The notes below the pieces were generated by a model, which worked only from the letters and a program-made list of their open reading frames with translations, was not told the origin of the DNA and did no database searches. The position numbers and the translations under genes were made by a program. Of a stretch of DNA of 64,000 bases, positions 24,243 through 34,669 are shown piece by piece; positions within the stretch are counted from its first letter, which is position 1, and every line of letters starts with the position of its first letter. The DNA lies in NCBI GenBank assembly GCA_907163375.1, contig CAJQUW010005236.1, positions 464,922 to 528,921 on the forward strand, in the 5' to 3' direction. The DNA comes from Prostheceraeus crozeri (taxonomy: Eukaryota; Platyhelminthes; Polycladida; Euryleptidae).

Positions 24243-26580
24243 GTTCGAGTGGATAGAGAGCTGACAAAGTAGTCAGGGGGATAGTCACTGACAAAAGTTT
24301 AAAACCACCTGCTTGTTGGCAGCTCTCATGTTTTTACCTCTTTCTCTTGAATCATTCATTCGGTGACAAAGAATCAACTGCCATCACTCTAAGTCATTAT
24401 TCATAAGATGTCTATGATTTAAATTTCATCAACTTGTGCATAGTTCACTATGTGTTAGAAATTTCAAAAATTCAAATTTTACAAATTCTATAAAATTATA
24501 GGAAATCGAACAACTTGTTCATTGTTTCATGTTCATTTCATTGTTGTTAATTTCATTGAATATCATGGGACATTGCAAGACGGTTTATGCAGTTAATCGA
24601 GCACAGATTGTGGTTTATGCGAATTGTGGTGAATCGTAAAGGAGTATTGCACGTCCACGAAGAAATGCTGACCGTGAATTTGAAGTAGAATCCGTTATTA
24701 TCAATTCAAATAGGTGCCTTGGGATGTACATTGCACAGGCATGCGTTCTCATTCTTAACAAAAGTCACATGAGCAAATGTGCATCGCACATAGGCCTATC
24801 AGACATCTACTTCAGTGCTTTGTTCAGGTTTGAGATCTTTATAGGGGTATTCAAAGACTTGAAAGAGTTCAGAGTTTAAGAGCAACGCGACATGTTAGAT
24901 AACTGTCATGCGAATAATGTTTTCAAAAACTAAATTTGCAAAGCCTAGTGACTGTTAAATAATTAATGAGCGATCGGTTTCGGGTAGTACAATTTTCAAG
25001 TCGAGTCTGGTCGGATTCTATCTCTTTTTATAAACCCGAGAAAGCCTGAATATACCCGAAGTAGGTTTTCGGGTTTGAGCAGATGGATTTTGAGATCTCA
25101 AAAATATTTATTTCTCAGAAATGTTGGAACAACTTCATTCACCTATGTCGTACAATGGTCTGCTCGAATGATTTGATCCATACTTTGGCTGACAGCATTT
25201 TTCCAATAAAATAATACGGGATTTTATTACTTCTTGCCTGCATATTCTCTTTTAGATTTTGTATGATGCCGCACTTCCATATGATTTAAATCCAAACTGT
25301 TTTAAACATGTATATAACACTTATATGACAAAACAATGGAAGTGCTTCTCTTACATTTCAAAAAGGTCATCAAACCAAAGCTTTGCTATACTGCACAGAG
25401 CTATCGACAAGAAGCCTGGGATGGCTATTTCTTTCAATAATTCATTACTTTTTACGTTGTGGCATTCATTAATTGCTAATGGCAAAAGCTCACAGGCCTA
25501 CCAGTGCTACACATGAGCAAGCATTCTATATACTCGCAATTCGCATTGATATTCCTACTCGAGTAAGCATCGTATGAAATAAAACTGTTTTATTGTAGTA
25601 TATGATGCTCTCAACGATGTCCGATGTCAATCATGAAATACAGTCAATGGCACGCCGATCAATGGCAGCGTCAATATATAGTGTGGATATCTGCATGCCG
25701 CTTGTTTACATGCAACAATCTCTTATCTCATAAAATCGAGAATACTAACTACAGAAATATAGTATCGAAGTGAAATTGAAGTGATGAATATTACCAAATG
25801 CTACCTAGTAGCATTTATGCTACCTATAACCTAGTAGTAGTAGTATGTGTTTATTCATTTGAAATGGAAATCATGCATTGCAGATACACAGATGAAAAAT
25901 ACAGGGCTTGTACAGTATACAGAAGACATGCTCAGTAGCTGTAGGAAATACATTAGTTAGCATATTTCTGCTAGGTTATGCAAAATAGAGCATCTGGGAA
26001 TAAATGACAATTGGCGTTGTTGGGTTCTTGAAAAGGGGATAGAGACAGCGAGGGAATGTCGGGATCTTGAAAGTTTGGGGGGAATGATTTTATGCAATAA
26101 ATGTTTTGGTTCTAACATTTTTCTGAAAACTTTTAGGGCAGATCTTTCCCTTCTTAGGGATAGGGGGGTAAAGCTATCACAACTGCACTTTGGTCCGCAA
26201 ATAATTTTGTGAGAACGTCGCCGAACCTTACTGTATGCGCTTACTTAATAAAACAGGCAATAGATGGACATTCAACAAATAAAATCCTATTATTTCATAG
26301 AATTTTACAATAAGTTGAGTTTAGTTATTGAATTTCTCATTCTTTACTTATATTTTTGTCAACTTTTCTAGAACTATGAAGCTCAGTACCTAACCCAGAC
26401 TATCACAAGAGCGCATAATTAAGTCGGAACATCTTTCCGGAAGAACACGATCTACAGTGTTTTAGGTCGATTAGACTTGAAATGACGAACTCATGACGAA
26501 TGAATGCAATCATTTTCAGGTTTTGCGATCATTATCATAATGTCATGAATGGTTTGGGATATAATCTAGTCGGATCGGAT

Positions 26581-26637
26581 CGGGTTGGGTCGAGATGTTT
26601 TCTAATCGGTTCAAGTAAAACATCTCGACCCAACCCG
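26581..26637. repeat. perfect 21-bp inverted repeat (hairpin)
   Basis: The arms 26581-26601 (CGGGTTGGGTCGAGATGTTT plus T) and 26617-26637 are exact reverse complements separated by 15 nt. GC-rich arms in AT-rich intron DNA suggest a very young fold-back or a structured RNA element. Confidence 0.85.
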
Positions 26638-26808
26638 ACTTCAGGTTCGGTTGAAAGTTAGAAATTTTCCTCAACAGACTGTCAATTTTGTCAACCGAAT
26701 TCGAGGAGAGCTTGTTGACTTCAAGCACTAGCTCGCTGAATCGTTCATCAAAAATGAATAGCACAATCATTTTTCATCGCCAATATCTGAAATATTAATT
26801 TGACTCAC

Positions 26809-26963
26809 TTATCTCCCATGTTCTTCTCCGTTATTCCATTCATAATTGTAATCGCAGCCATTATAATAATAGTGAGGCCAAGAGCTGTGTTGTATGGCAT
26901 TAGAGCGCCTCGGAGATTTGAAGATGCAAACGGCAACATGAAGATTGCAAATGCGATAATCCA
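26809..26963 (-). CDS. cytochrome b561, coding exon 3
   Basis: It lies between the acceptor ATTTTTCAG and donor AA|GTGAGT (155 bp, ends in phase 2, fitting exon 4). It encodes WIIAFAIFMLPFASSNLRG, then ALMPYNTALGL and a helix ending MNGITEK, the fourth and fifth membrane helices of b561. In the family the position after MP-x is a heme-ligating histidine (PxHxxxG). Here it is asparagine (MPYNTALG), so one expected heme ligand is absent. Confidence 0.85.
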
Positions 26964-28969
26964 CTGAAAAATCAGGTCTGTATAGTTAGAGGATGTCGAT
27001 TTCACTCTCAACAAAAGCAATGAAGTCAGTGAAAACATGTTTAAGAAAATGCCTTTTTTAGAACGGCAGGGTGTAAACTGAATGAAAATTGACTCAAGCC
27101 GAAATTTATTATAGAAACTGATCTTTACTCGTTCGTTCACCTAGCCCGTACATAAGTTCCAGGAGAAATATCAACATGCGTGAATCTAATTTGTCTCAGC
27201 AGTGAAATTCAATTAATTTGAATAATCACATAACAGCACTGTAGAAATTGCTCTAAGAGACTCAGCTGCTTAATTGAATCAATTTACACGATAACCAATA
27301 TCTATATTCATTTAAGACCTAAATTGAAACTTTATTGCTCCAAAAAGTCACAGAAGACTCCTCATTGAATCACTCATTTGTCACAATAATCAATAAGCTA
27401 TTGAATAGATAGATAATGCAATCAATTCAATGGCTCTGGTTCAGAGGTTCCTAACCTGTCAGATCAGATCTGGTTCATCAGATGGCACGCGAGTACCTGT
27501 ACGAAATCGACTATAAGTATTGAGATGATAATTTAATCTATTCATGTCAAAGATCTAATATATTAGCAAAGTGTTGGTCATCTTGAGAAAGTTAGATCGA
27601 CGACAAAATTCGATGCTACTTATCACTATTCATTGTCTCAAAAAACGAAGATTTTGTCTTGTGCATAGATTTCATCTTGTCACATCAAACTTAGCATTAT
27701 GTTGTTTAGATATCAATTCTACAGGCGATGCAATTACATCTACTGAGCGACCGACAAATCGAAATCGACAGAGCAAAACAATGCATTTTAGATTATGCTT
27801 CAAGCTCAGCAAGACAATTCACGTATTATGAAAATGCTTATGGCATAGAAATTTAAACATTCAATTTTGGCAAGCCAAAAGTATTCACAAATAATACAGG
27901 CTACGTTTCTTGAAAAACGATAAACAGCCTGTATTTTATCGTAGATATTTGACACATTATCTTGAAACAGCAGTAATGTAGATATCTACGTGATCTTCAG
28001 AGATCGATTTCTCCAAACATAGAATTTTCAAATTACCTTCCTATCATTAAAAGAATTTCTTTAAGACTATGTGGTACGCGGCGAACGTGGAAGATGTCAA
28101 GTGGTCCTGAGACATTAAAAGGTTGGGAACCTTTGTTCTAGTTAAATGCGCGGCAACTGAGTCTGATTGTCTCAACTTAAAATAATGCGCCATAATAACT
28201 TGATTCAAGTTATTACATTGAACTTCACGCTTTTTTTAAAAAATGACCTCAAACTTCTAAAATCGAGATTCGACATAGAGCATGACATGCAACAACGAGT
28301 ATTTGCATTCACATTTTTCTGGCGCATTTTGTTGGGTCGCTGATTACATCCTGGCAAATGACATGTCTATTCCCTGTGTTGTTCCTTAGTCTGTCTGTCC
28401 ATGACTTGCTAGAGAGGCGAATGCAAAGGTTTAGAGTGCTCTCACAAACTTAAATGCTCTCAGCGAATGAAAGTAGTATGATATAGACATGCAACCTAGT
28501 AAGCTTAAGAATTACTAGTTATCGACATTGCAGGTCCTCTATTTCTCACATCAAAATAAATGTTGACATATTGAATAAGCTGGTAAATGAAAAAGTAAGC
28601 GATGAAAAATGCTGGAATAAAAAGCAAAAATTCAATGAATACAGAAACCTAAAAAACATGTCTTTCGTTTCAAGGCATTTCGAGAAAACAATGTCTTTTA
28701 AAATCCTTCTCCTGAGCATTGATCGAAACTGGAATTCTTGAGCAATCAATTGAAATTGGAATTATTGGAATATCGAACAGTTTTCTAATCAATTTGTCTG
28801 AGATATCGTCAACAGCGATGTAATTGACATTGGTGCGCTGGTGTTCAATAAATCTATTTTATATGAATTGATGAAAGATAAAATAATTCTCGATGATTTC
28901 TGGGCTACGTTTGCGCGCAGCTAATGTGTAGAAAGTGTTGTCTTTTAAGTCTTTTAATGTAGTTCTTAC
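26964..28969 (-). other. cytochrome b561 intron 2
   Basis: About 2.0 kb from CAG|GTAAGA to ATTTTTCAG. Short frames (27571-27831, 28546-28749) show no domains. Confidence 0.7.
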
Positions 28970-29165
28970 CTGTAAAGCGAACAACGATATCGTCGCAATA
29001 CCGAGCCATGCATGTAGAGAGTAGACTGTAGCTTTAAGTCCAACGGTCGTGACAATTGCTGCGATGCCAACAGCGGCGAAAATGAGGCCAGGAGCTGCAC
29101 GAGGCTGTGAGCAACTTTCACTGGAAATTTTTTAACGCAGAGAACGACTCGATAAAGAAGAATAG
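28970..29165 (-). CDS. cytochrome b561, coding exon 2 (one-base deletion)
   Basis: The acceptor TTTTTTTCAG is followed by ILLYRVVLC, KKFPVKVAHSLVQLLA (heme His in VKVAH), then, one frame over, FAAVGIAAI and ATVYSLHAWLGIATISL (heme His in YSLHAWLG). The donor is CAG|GTAAGA. The frame slips by one base near 29085-29091. With that base counted, the exon is in phase with both neighbours, so it is either a real lesion or a consensus error. Confidence 0.8.
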
Positions 29166-30483
29166 CTGAAAAAAAGAAAATTGAGCACTTTTCATAACTG
29201 ATGTGTATACCACGTGTGCTCGATTACGTAATCATTATTGATTACAAGGGTTACGCATCGTTTTCAAAAGTATGGGGATAAAATTCAGATCAACATGTAA
29301 TCCAATTTATTAAAGTGAAAAGGCCTTGATTGACCATGATATATGAAATTATGTTGGAAAGAAACAGGAATGCTTTGATGCTAAACAATTAAAGTTATTA
29401 TTACACACTAAATTTTTCGGTCAGCATCCACAGACCAAATTCGTAATGAAATATACAAAAATTCATTCACTAATTTTGGATGGAATGTTGGGGATAGATA
29501 GATAGGTCAGCAGCACATTTCTGGTGCCAGACACCCTTCCACTCTATGAAGACATCATTCATGCTTCAAAGTCAATGTGGTGCTAATTCTTTTATGATTA
29601 TTTGCATCAAATTTTAAATCTTTACCATGATCTTTGCTCATCTCAGTCTTTTCTTGATAATGAAAACACTGATAATGATTACATAGAGCATATATATATT
29701 TACTTCTATCATTCGAAATCGTTGCTGTGCTTGGTATTAGCCTTACCGATAATTGATTGTACGTCACAATTTTTCTACTTGACAACCCGCTCCATGCTCA
29801 CGAAATATCAATTTCATTAAATGAACATGTACGTGTTAGCTACGTTGTCTGCAAGCTTTATTTTAAAAACCATCTACGCGACTGATATTGTTGACTAAGA
29901 TCATTGCCAACATGCTTAAAGATGTAATAACTAATAAGTTAAATAATATTTAACTAAAGTCAGCTTCATTAACTGAATGATCAAATAACGTTTTTCAACC
30001 AAGGGGATCTCTTGCTTAGTGATTAATCTGCTCATTGCCCGGTTTTCATCTCTGCTGCAGCTCCCAAGAAATAGCCACTATGGAAACAGCATTTTACACG
30101 TGGGACACTAAGCGTCGTTTTGAAGATATGGCAGCTACTGCATTGTATTTGTGAGGCAATTGGGAAGCTGCTTCAAGCTATACATGAAATTCTCAATTTG
30201 TTTAATGGAAAACCTAAGTAAAATGAAAAATAAAATTGATAGCCGTCTAGGCTATCAAGAAACACATCGTATTACTTGGGTTTTCTATCAAACAAATGAT
30301 GTTACATGCCTAAGACTTATTCTCATTGATGACATGCTTTATGCTTCCTTTCTTACAAGTGGAAAAATATGGCAATTCAAAAAGAGAACATGATTTAGTT
30401 TTTGAAATTCGGTAATTTGCCTTTATTTTTTTCAACTCCAATCAATGCATATATAAAGTAAGTCAGCAGCGTTGTCAACTCAC
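29166..30483 (-). other. cytochrome b561 intron 1
   Basis: About 1.3 kb from G|GTGAGT (30482-30483) to TTTTTTTCAG. No other gene seen; the frames 29555-29785 and 30151-30393 are probably spurious. Confidence 0.7.
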
Positions 30484-30709
30484 CTTCACCGTAACAAACA
30501 ATGAGTCCGAGCACCATGAAAAGAGGATGAAAGTTGAAGACGAGGGACGATGTCCAAGCAAAACCTCCATAATAGACGCCCAACCACACGAAAAGCAGGA
30601 CCGTTATGCCGATTGCTAGCACTTGGGCTATAATAAACAAGATGTAGAGGAGATGCTTTGGTTTCTCATCCTCCAACTGAGGCATATCATTCATCGTGTC
30701 GTACTGCAT
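30484..30709 (-). CDS. cytochrome b561, first coding exon
   Basis: I place the start at ATG 30709, just after a TTTCTTCTTCAGCAG acceptor-like tract. The acidic N-terminus (DMPQLEDEKPKH) leads into the first helix (LLYILFIIAQVLAIGITVLL) and FAWTSSLVFNFHPLFMVLG, which contains the heme-binding FNxHPLxM signature. The exon ends GE plus one base and joins exon 2 to give the usual GEA-x-L-YRV reading. The Polinton inserted about 650 bp upstream, which may have displaced 5' exons or promoter. Confidence 0.88.
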
Positions 30710-31350
30710 CTCTGCTGAAGAAGAAACGGATGAAGAACCGAACAATTTCACCACCTATGTTCACCACATCTTTCTAAAGAGAATGGCATAATGACAAGCG
30801 TATATTGACTCGGTGTTAGGGCCTAGCAGTTGTGACTATGTGACGTTGCCAAACTGACAGGAATCTGAATAGGTCTTCGAACCACTGAGATGAAACATAA
30901 GTGTTTCATGAGAACAATAGGTCACGGTTTTTTAAGAAAAAATTACAACTGCACAAAATTTGGCATTTCGGCTTTGGCTTCCCACTGCTTCCCCTGGCCC
31001 GGTATTCTTCTGAGCATAGGAGTTCTCTATTTTTTTCAATCACAACTAAACTTGAGATCATCTTTTTTCATTTCCTTTAGAAAATCATTTGTTGGATATT
31101 CTAACGGAACAAACAAATTTTTAATTAAATATAAGGCATTTGTTTGTCACATGCTTAATGACAATTTTACTGAGTTTTTTCTTCTATACTTTTCTTAAGA
31201 CAGTACGGCATGAGTGCATGCGAACTTAAGCCGCACCCAGTGAAACTATCTCGATAAATCTGTAAAAGCGATTTGCATGTAACCGCTTGGAACCGAACGG
31301 CCCAGCACCGATCATGAATTTTGACCGGTTAATTTTATGATGCCTATGCT
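30710..31350. other. region between cytochrome b561 start and the Polinton
   Basis: Probable 5' UTR or upstream intron of b561 near 30710-30780. The 30890-31198 open frame is hydrophobic and unrecognised. Confidence 0.35.
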
Positions 31351-31356
31351 GACCAT
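31351..31356. repeat. Polinton target-site duplication, left
   Basis: GACCAT lies immediately before the terminal AGTAGTAAGC. The same hexamer follows the right end. Six bases is the duplication length produced by Polinton integrases. Confidence 0.95.
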
Positions 31357-31763
31357 AGTAGTAAGCAAAACTCCACCACTGGACCGTGCAAGATGGCCGC
31401 CGTCGCTGACGTCCCCCCCCTCCTGTCCGTCGAGTCGGTCGTGGTGTGCCGCCGTGTTGCTTCAAATCTGACGTCCCCCCCTCCTGTCCGTCGAGTCGGT
31501 CGTGGTGTGGCGTCGTGTTGCTTCGAGTCTGACGTCCCCCCCCCTCCTGTCCGTCCGTCGTATAGCGCGCGGTGATGTGCTGTCCAGGTTGGCGTGGTGT
31601 GCCGGCCAGGTTGGGAGGGTGGACTGTTGTAGCTCACCTGAAAAAATCCTAAGTGTCAGAGTGGCTTTGTATGGGTAAAATTTTGAAAATTTTCCAAAGT
31701 GTGTCATTTCGACCTGAGACCTTCACCAAAGTTTGTTTCATCAAATTTCACGGACCCCCCCTC
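31357..31763. repeat. Polinton terminal inverted repeat, left
   Basis: About 407 bp match the reverse complement of the right end with few differences, ending at the C run after TTTCACGGACC. Weaker similarity (GTGGACGGATTTTGTC) continues inward. Long open frames in this GC-rich tract on both strands are not genes. Confidence 0.93.
31408..31590. repeat. three 61-62-bp minisatellite units inside the left TIR
   Basis: GACGTCC followed by a C run, CTCCTGTCCGTCGAGTCGG and TGTTGCTTC recurs at 31408, 31470 and 31531. The right TIR has the matching array at about 53620-53760. The C runs vary in length between units. Confidence 0.85.
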
Positions 31764-31805
31764 GGGAGAGCTAGCTTCGATCTTGCCTTCCAGTGGACGG
31801 ATTTT

Positions 31806-32266
31806 GTCGTGCAATAGCTCGTTTGAAAGCTAAGAGTGAGAAAAATTCACTGAAAGAATCGGCTTGTTCATATCTGTCTTCGTTTAGATGTGAGACACCA
31901 TTTAAGATTTTGGGAGATTGGCGAAAAACGACAGAGTTAGAATTTTGGACGTTTTGGGCTGTAGCGCCAAAACGAGGCATCGGATGGGAAAACGGAGGCC
32001 AGATTCGGATTCAGCGTGAAATTCTGCATCAGTATGGTGAATTTGAACGCAATCGGAGAGAAAAAGTTTCGCTGACGTCCCCCCCCGGCACCGATCTTCC
32101 TACTTTGGTTCTAGAGATCGTAGAAAGTCGTGCAATAGCTCGTTTGAAAGCTAAGAGTGAGACAAATTCAGTGAAAGAAACGGCTTGTTCATATCTGTCT
32201 TCGTTTAGATGTGAGACACCATTTAAGATTTTGGGAGATTGACGAAAAACGACAGAGTTAGAATTT
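31806..32266. repeat. left subterminal direct repeat, two 140-bp copies 321 bp apart
   Basis: 31806-31945 and 32127-32266 share GTCGTGCAATAGCTCGTTTG through GACAGAGTTAGAATTT with only a few substitutions. Each follows a C run, like the TIR boundary. These subterminal copies are not matched at the right end, which has its own different array. Confidence 0.88.
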
Positions 32267-32348
32267 CCCAAGAAACAGCTCCAGCGGGCGAATGAAGGCT
32301 CGGATTGGTAAACGGAGGCCAGATTTGGAATCAGCTTGATGTTATTGT

Positions 32349-32396
32349 CCAATGAGGATCATCATCCAATGAGAATCAAGCATTTCTATATAAATA
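32349..32396 (+). promoter_or_regulatory. CCAAT-CCAAT-TATA promoter of the left Polinton gene
   Basis: CCAAT boxes at 32349-32353 and 32366-32370 (17 bp apart, both followed by GAG) precede TATATAAATA at 32387-32396, 108 bp before the ATG at 32495. The polymerase B gene has the same layout on the opposite strand. Confidence 0.75.
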
Positions 32397-32494
32397 GCGA
32401 GCCTTCCACAGTGAGAATCATTCCATCGTTGAATCACACGAGTGACGGACGCACATTTTCTCTCTCTAGTTCCCTATTCTATTATCCAACTAAA

Positions 32495-33269
32495 ATGGTA
32501 AGTCGCTACTTTCCTCCCTCTCCTCCCTTGAACGTAAACTTAATACAATCTTTTTCATTTTCAGGCATCTACTCCATCTGCTGCACTAGTAGGACAAAAT
32601 GGCGGTCAAACGTTACAAGGTTCGCTACGATCAGATCATCTACAACTGAGGCCAGTGGAAGAAACATCCAAGGTACATAATCCTACACCGCTACAGCGTA
32701 AATTTAAACAAGTCTTGCGTTATGACGATCATGGCGTAGTACTCCAAACGGGAATGCTCCTTTCCACGGATGTCAAGATAATGCACAATCAGTATGGGGA
32801 CTACATACTGATCCCCGTGAGTCCGTACATTCGCCACCAACTTGATATTATTGAGGAGTACGTGACATTAAATATGGACATTCCTACTCCTCTTGCTCAA
32901 GAGTGGAAGGCGAGAGATGACAAGGATACTCCCTATAGAAAGATTTGGGATGGTAATCAAATTTGCCTACCGGTATCACATTGGTGCACTTACTATAAGA
33001 AGGAGGGAGATCATTCAGCACCCATCACATGCGACGAGCTCGGAGAAGGTACTTGGGATATCCTTTTCAAAGTGAATGGGCTATATTATGGTCGACACAA
33101 GGATAATAAAATAGCCTCTCTCTCCATGCATATGGAATCCATCCTATATATTCCAAAACCACCCAACGTGGACGACATAATTGATCAAATCCTTAACAGC
33201 AGTGGTACGAAGCGCAAGTCGGACAAGAATGCTGCATCAAAACGCATATCAAAGAAGGAGAATTACTAG
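32495..33269 (+). CDS. Polinton left-end protein, possible OB-fold DNA-binding; intron after the start codon
   Basis: Exon 1 is only the ATG (32495-32497). A 67-bp intron (32498-32564, GTAAGT to TTTTCAG) follows. Exon 2 starts GCATCTACT and runs in frame to TAG 33267-33269, 235 residues in all. The body alternates short strands and turns (GMLLSTDVKIMHNQYGDYI, then GTWDILFKVNGLYYGRH and SLSMHMESILYI) and ends in a lysine/arginine-rich tail. The strand pattern, the glycine-aromatic motif and the basic tail suggest a single-strand DNA-binding OB fold; this is inference. No exact family is recognised. Its position next to the terminal repeat would suit a replication accessory protein. Confidence 0.75.
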
Positions 33270-33303
33270 TCCTTTCCTAACTCTACCCTATGACAATTCG
33301 CTT

Positions 33304-33429
33304 ATGTGCTTTGAGTGTCGTAGACGTGGTCTTATTAGATACATTTTACTTCTTCGTTGCCATCATATCATTTGTGTATTTTGTCGTGAAAAGCATCGAT
33401 GTAATTCTTCATTTTGTAATATGTTATAG
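33304..33429 (+). CDS. mini RING-like zinc finger protein 1 (41 aa)
   Basis: The frame starts at ATG 33304 directly before the first cysteine: CFEC, 13 residues, then RCHHIICVFC and a further two cysteines (RCNSSFC). The C-x2-C, C-H-x3-C-x2-C and C-x4-C order resembles a RING or treble-clef finger. A very similar layout recurs at 34670. An overlapping hydrophobic frame from ATG 33290 competes, and the segment could also be intronic for the exonuclease-like gene. Confidence 0.4.
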   Translation: MCFECRRRGLIRYILLLRCHHIICVFCREKHRCNSSFCNML

Positions 33430-33463
33430 AACGTTTCCTTAGATGTGTAAATTTCCGTTTTAG

Positions 33464-34012
33464 GCTTCTATCATCATTTTTATGGATTGTGAGGGTGAAC
33501 CTGTACAGGGGCTCAGTGCTATTGCTATGAACAATTGGACATATCAGATTGTCAGTGTCTATCATCAACATGCCAACTGCAATCCCAATGTTGATCAATG
33601 GGCGAGAAAACACATTCATGGACTTAATCTGAAATATTTGCAAGACTATGGCTTTTCTTGTGAGAGTGCTCTTCTTATTGACTTTAAACGATGGTTAGCT
33701 GCTTTCAATGTTATACGCATCTTTTGTAATAATCCTGGTAAGGAGAGGAAAATATTTCCCAATCTAATCATTGATGATATTTTGCTCCCACCTTGGGATA
33801 GTAGAGTGGATCAACATTATCATGAAGTCACGAAACGTTTTAAGGATTTGTCTGTTCCTATTTTGTCTGTTCGTTGTAGTAGCTACGTTCATAACCAATG
33901 CTTCTTTCCTCCTTACCTCAACACTGCCAAAGTCCTGTATGGTTATCATTGCTCGCTGTATGATAGTTACCAGCTGTATCTATTTTATCTCTTTCAAACC
34001 ATTGATTTATAA
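33464..34012 (+). CDS. DEDDh-type 3'-5' exonuclease-like protein
   Basis: The open frame has an ATG at 33482, but the hydrophobic strand that precedes the catalytic Asp in this fold (ASIIIFMDCEG) reaches back to 33464, right after an acceptor TTTCCGTTTTAG. Motifs: DCEG (Exo I, D-x-E), KHIHGLNLKYL (the conserved HG), CNNPGKERKIF at the Exo II position (Glu where Asp is usual), and YHCSLYDSYQLYL (Exo III, H-x4-D). About 180 residues is normal for a single exonuclease domain. The Exo II change may affect activity. It ends at TAA and is followed by AATAAA near 34038. It may proofread for or degrade DNA during replication. Confidence 0.6.
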   Translation, partial: ASIIIFMDCEGEPVQGLSAIAMNNWTYQIVSVYHQHANCNPNVDQWARKHIHGLNLKYLQDYGFSCESALLIDFKRWLAAFNVIRIFCNNPGKERKIFPNLIIDDILLPPWDSRVDQHYHEVTKRFKDLSVPILSVRCSSYVHNQCFFPPYLNTAKVLYGYHCSLYDSYQLYLFYLFQTIDL

Positions 34013-34100
34013 TGCATGCTTGTTACTTACTATTATTTAATAAATGTTACTATGAGAAGAGTTGTTTTCATGCAATGGATGGGTTAGATAAAGGGCGATC

Positions 34101-34511
34101 ATGTCTTTTTCAAACGACTGCGGAACATTACATTTTCATAGGCAAAGTTTAAAAGGAGCTGTTCAAGATTATGTGATAAATTTTCATAAAGATGAGACCG
34201 ACATCGAAGCAGTGGTCGATGATGCTAGCACTCTATTTCTAGAGTTAATGAATACATTCTCTGATAGCATTGTCATGGCGCGATTAGTTGCGAAAATTAA
34301 GTTTAGTCATTTTGGAAAGGAAGAGGTGGAAAGTCGCTCTTTCCATTTTGCTTCTTATTCAATGGAAGTGGTAGATCACCCCGAAGAATTTTTTAAAAGA
34401 CATATGATAAAAATTGCTGAACGTCTTAACGCATTTAACCATCATGGTAGCAGTCTAGTGATTGAAGCGATTTCAGATATTCACATTCAACTTTCCATAA
34501 AGAAAAATTGA
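34101..34511 (+). CDS. stand-alone paralogue of the polymerase B N-terminal domain
   Basis: The 136-residue protein contains SRSFHFASYSMEVVDHPEEF, ERLNAFNHHGSSLVIEAI and a terminal IHIQLS. The polymerase B N-terminal region of this same element carries the equivalent order: FHVPSSSATEVVD, a long helix with VDKFNQRDSALIFDGV, and IFKISLL. The two are clearly homologous, so this is a free copy of that domain. The family occurs at the N-terminus of many Polinton polymerases; its function is not known to me. It may compete with or assist polymerase loading. Confidence 0.65.
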   Translation: MSFSNDCGTLHFHRQSLKGAVQDYVINFHKDETDIEAVVDDASTLFLELMNTFSDSIVMARLVAKIKFSHFGKEEVESRSFHFASYSMEVVDHPEEFFKRHMIKIAERLNAFNHHGSSLVIEAISDIHIQLSIKKN

Positions 34512-34669
34512 AAATGCAGTGGTACTTGATTGTAGCACAACTGGTTTTCGAGCTATGTCTGCTCACTCTCGAAGTACATTCCTTCTGTACATGCGTCTAT
34601 TATTTAGAAAAGGCTAGCAAATTCATATCTTCAAAAAGACTTGCTATAGACATCAGTAACGGTGAAACT

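Larger units (their letters stand above)
23894..26808 (-). other. cytochrome b561 intron 3
   Basis: This intron of about 2.9 kb runs from a GTGAGT donor (26807-26808) to TTTTTACAG. It holds the 56-bp MITE at 24187-24242 and the perfect hairpin at 26581-26637. The frame at 25259-25516 is probably spurious. Confidence 0.7.

Noticed and set aside
25259-25516. 85-codon frame in a b561 intron as a nested gene
   Set aside because: No domain, no promoter and no homologous features.
31408-31590. CRISPR-like array
   Set aside because: Units abut without unique spacers, and this is a eukaryotic TIR minisatellite.
31393-31707. Several overlapping open frames on both strands in the left TIR (and 53445-53840 in the right)
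   Set aside because: They lie in GC-rich minisatellite and are open because of composition. They appear in all frames and mirror each other between the TIRs.
31793-32352. 149- and 107-codon frames across the left subterminal repeats
   Set aside because: They duplicate themselves with the repeat and run over the promoter; no protein features.
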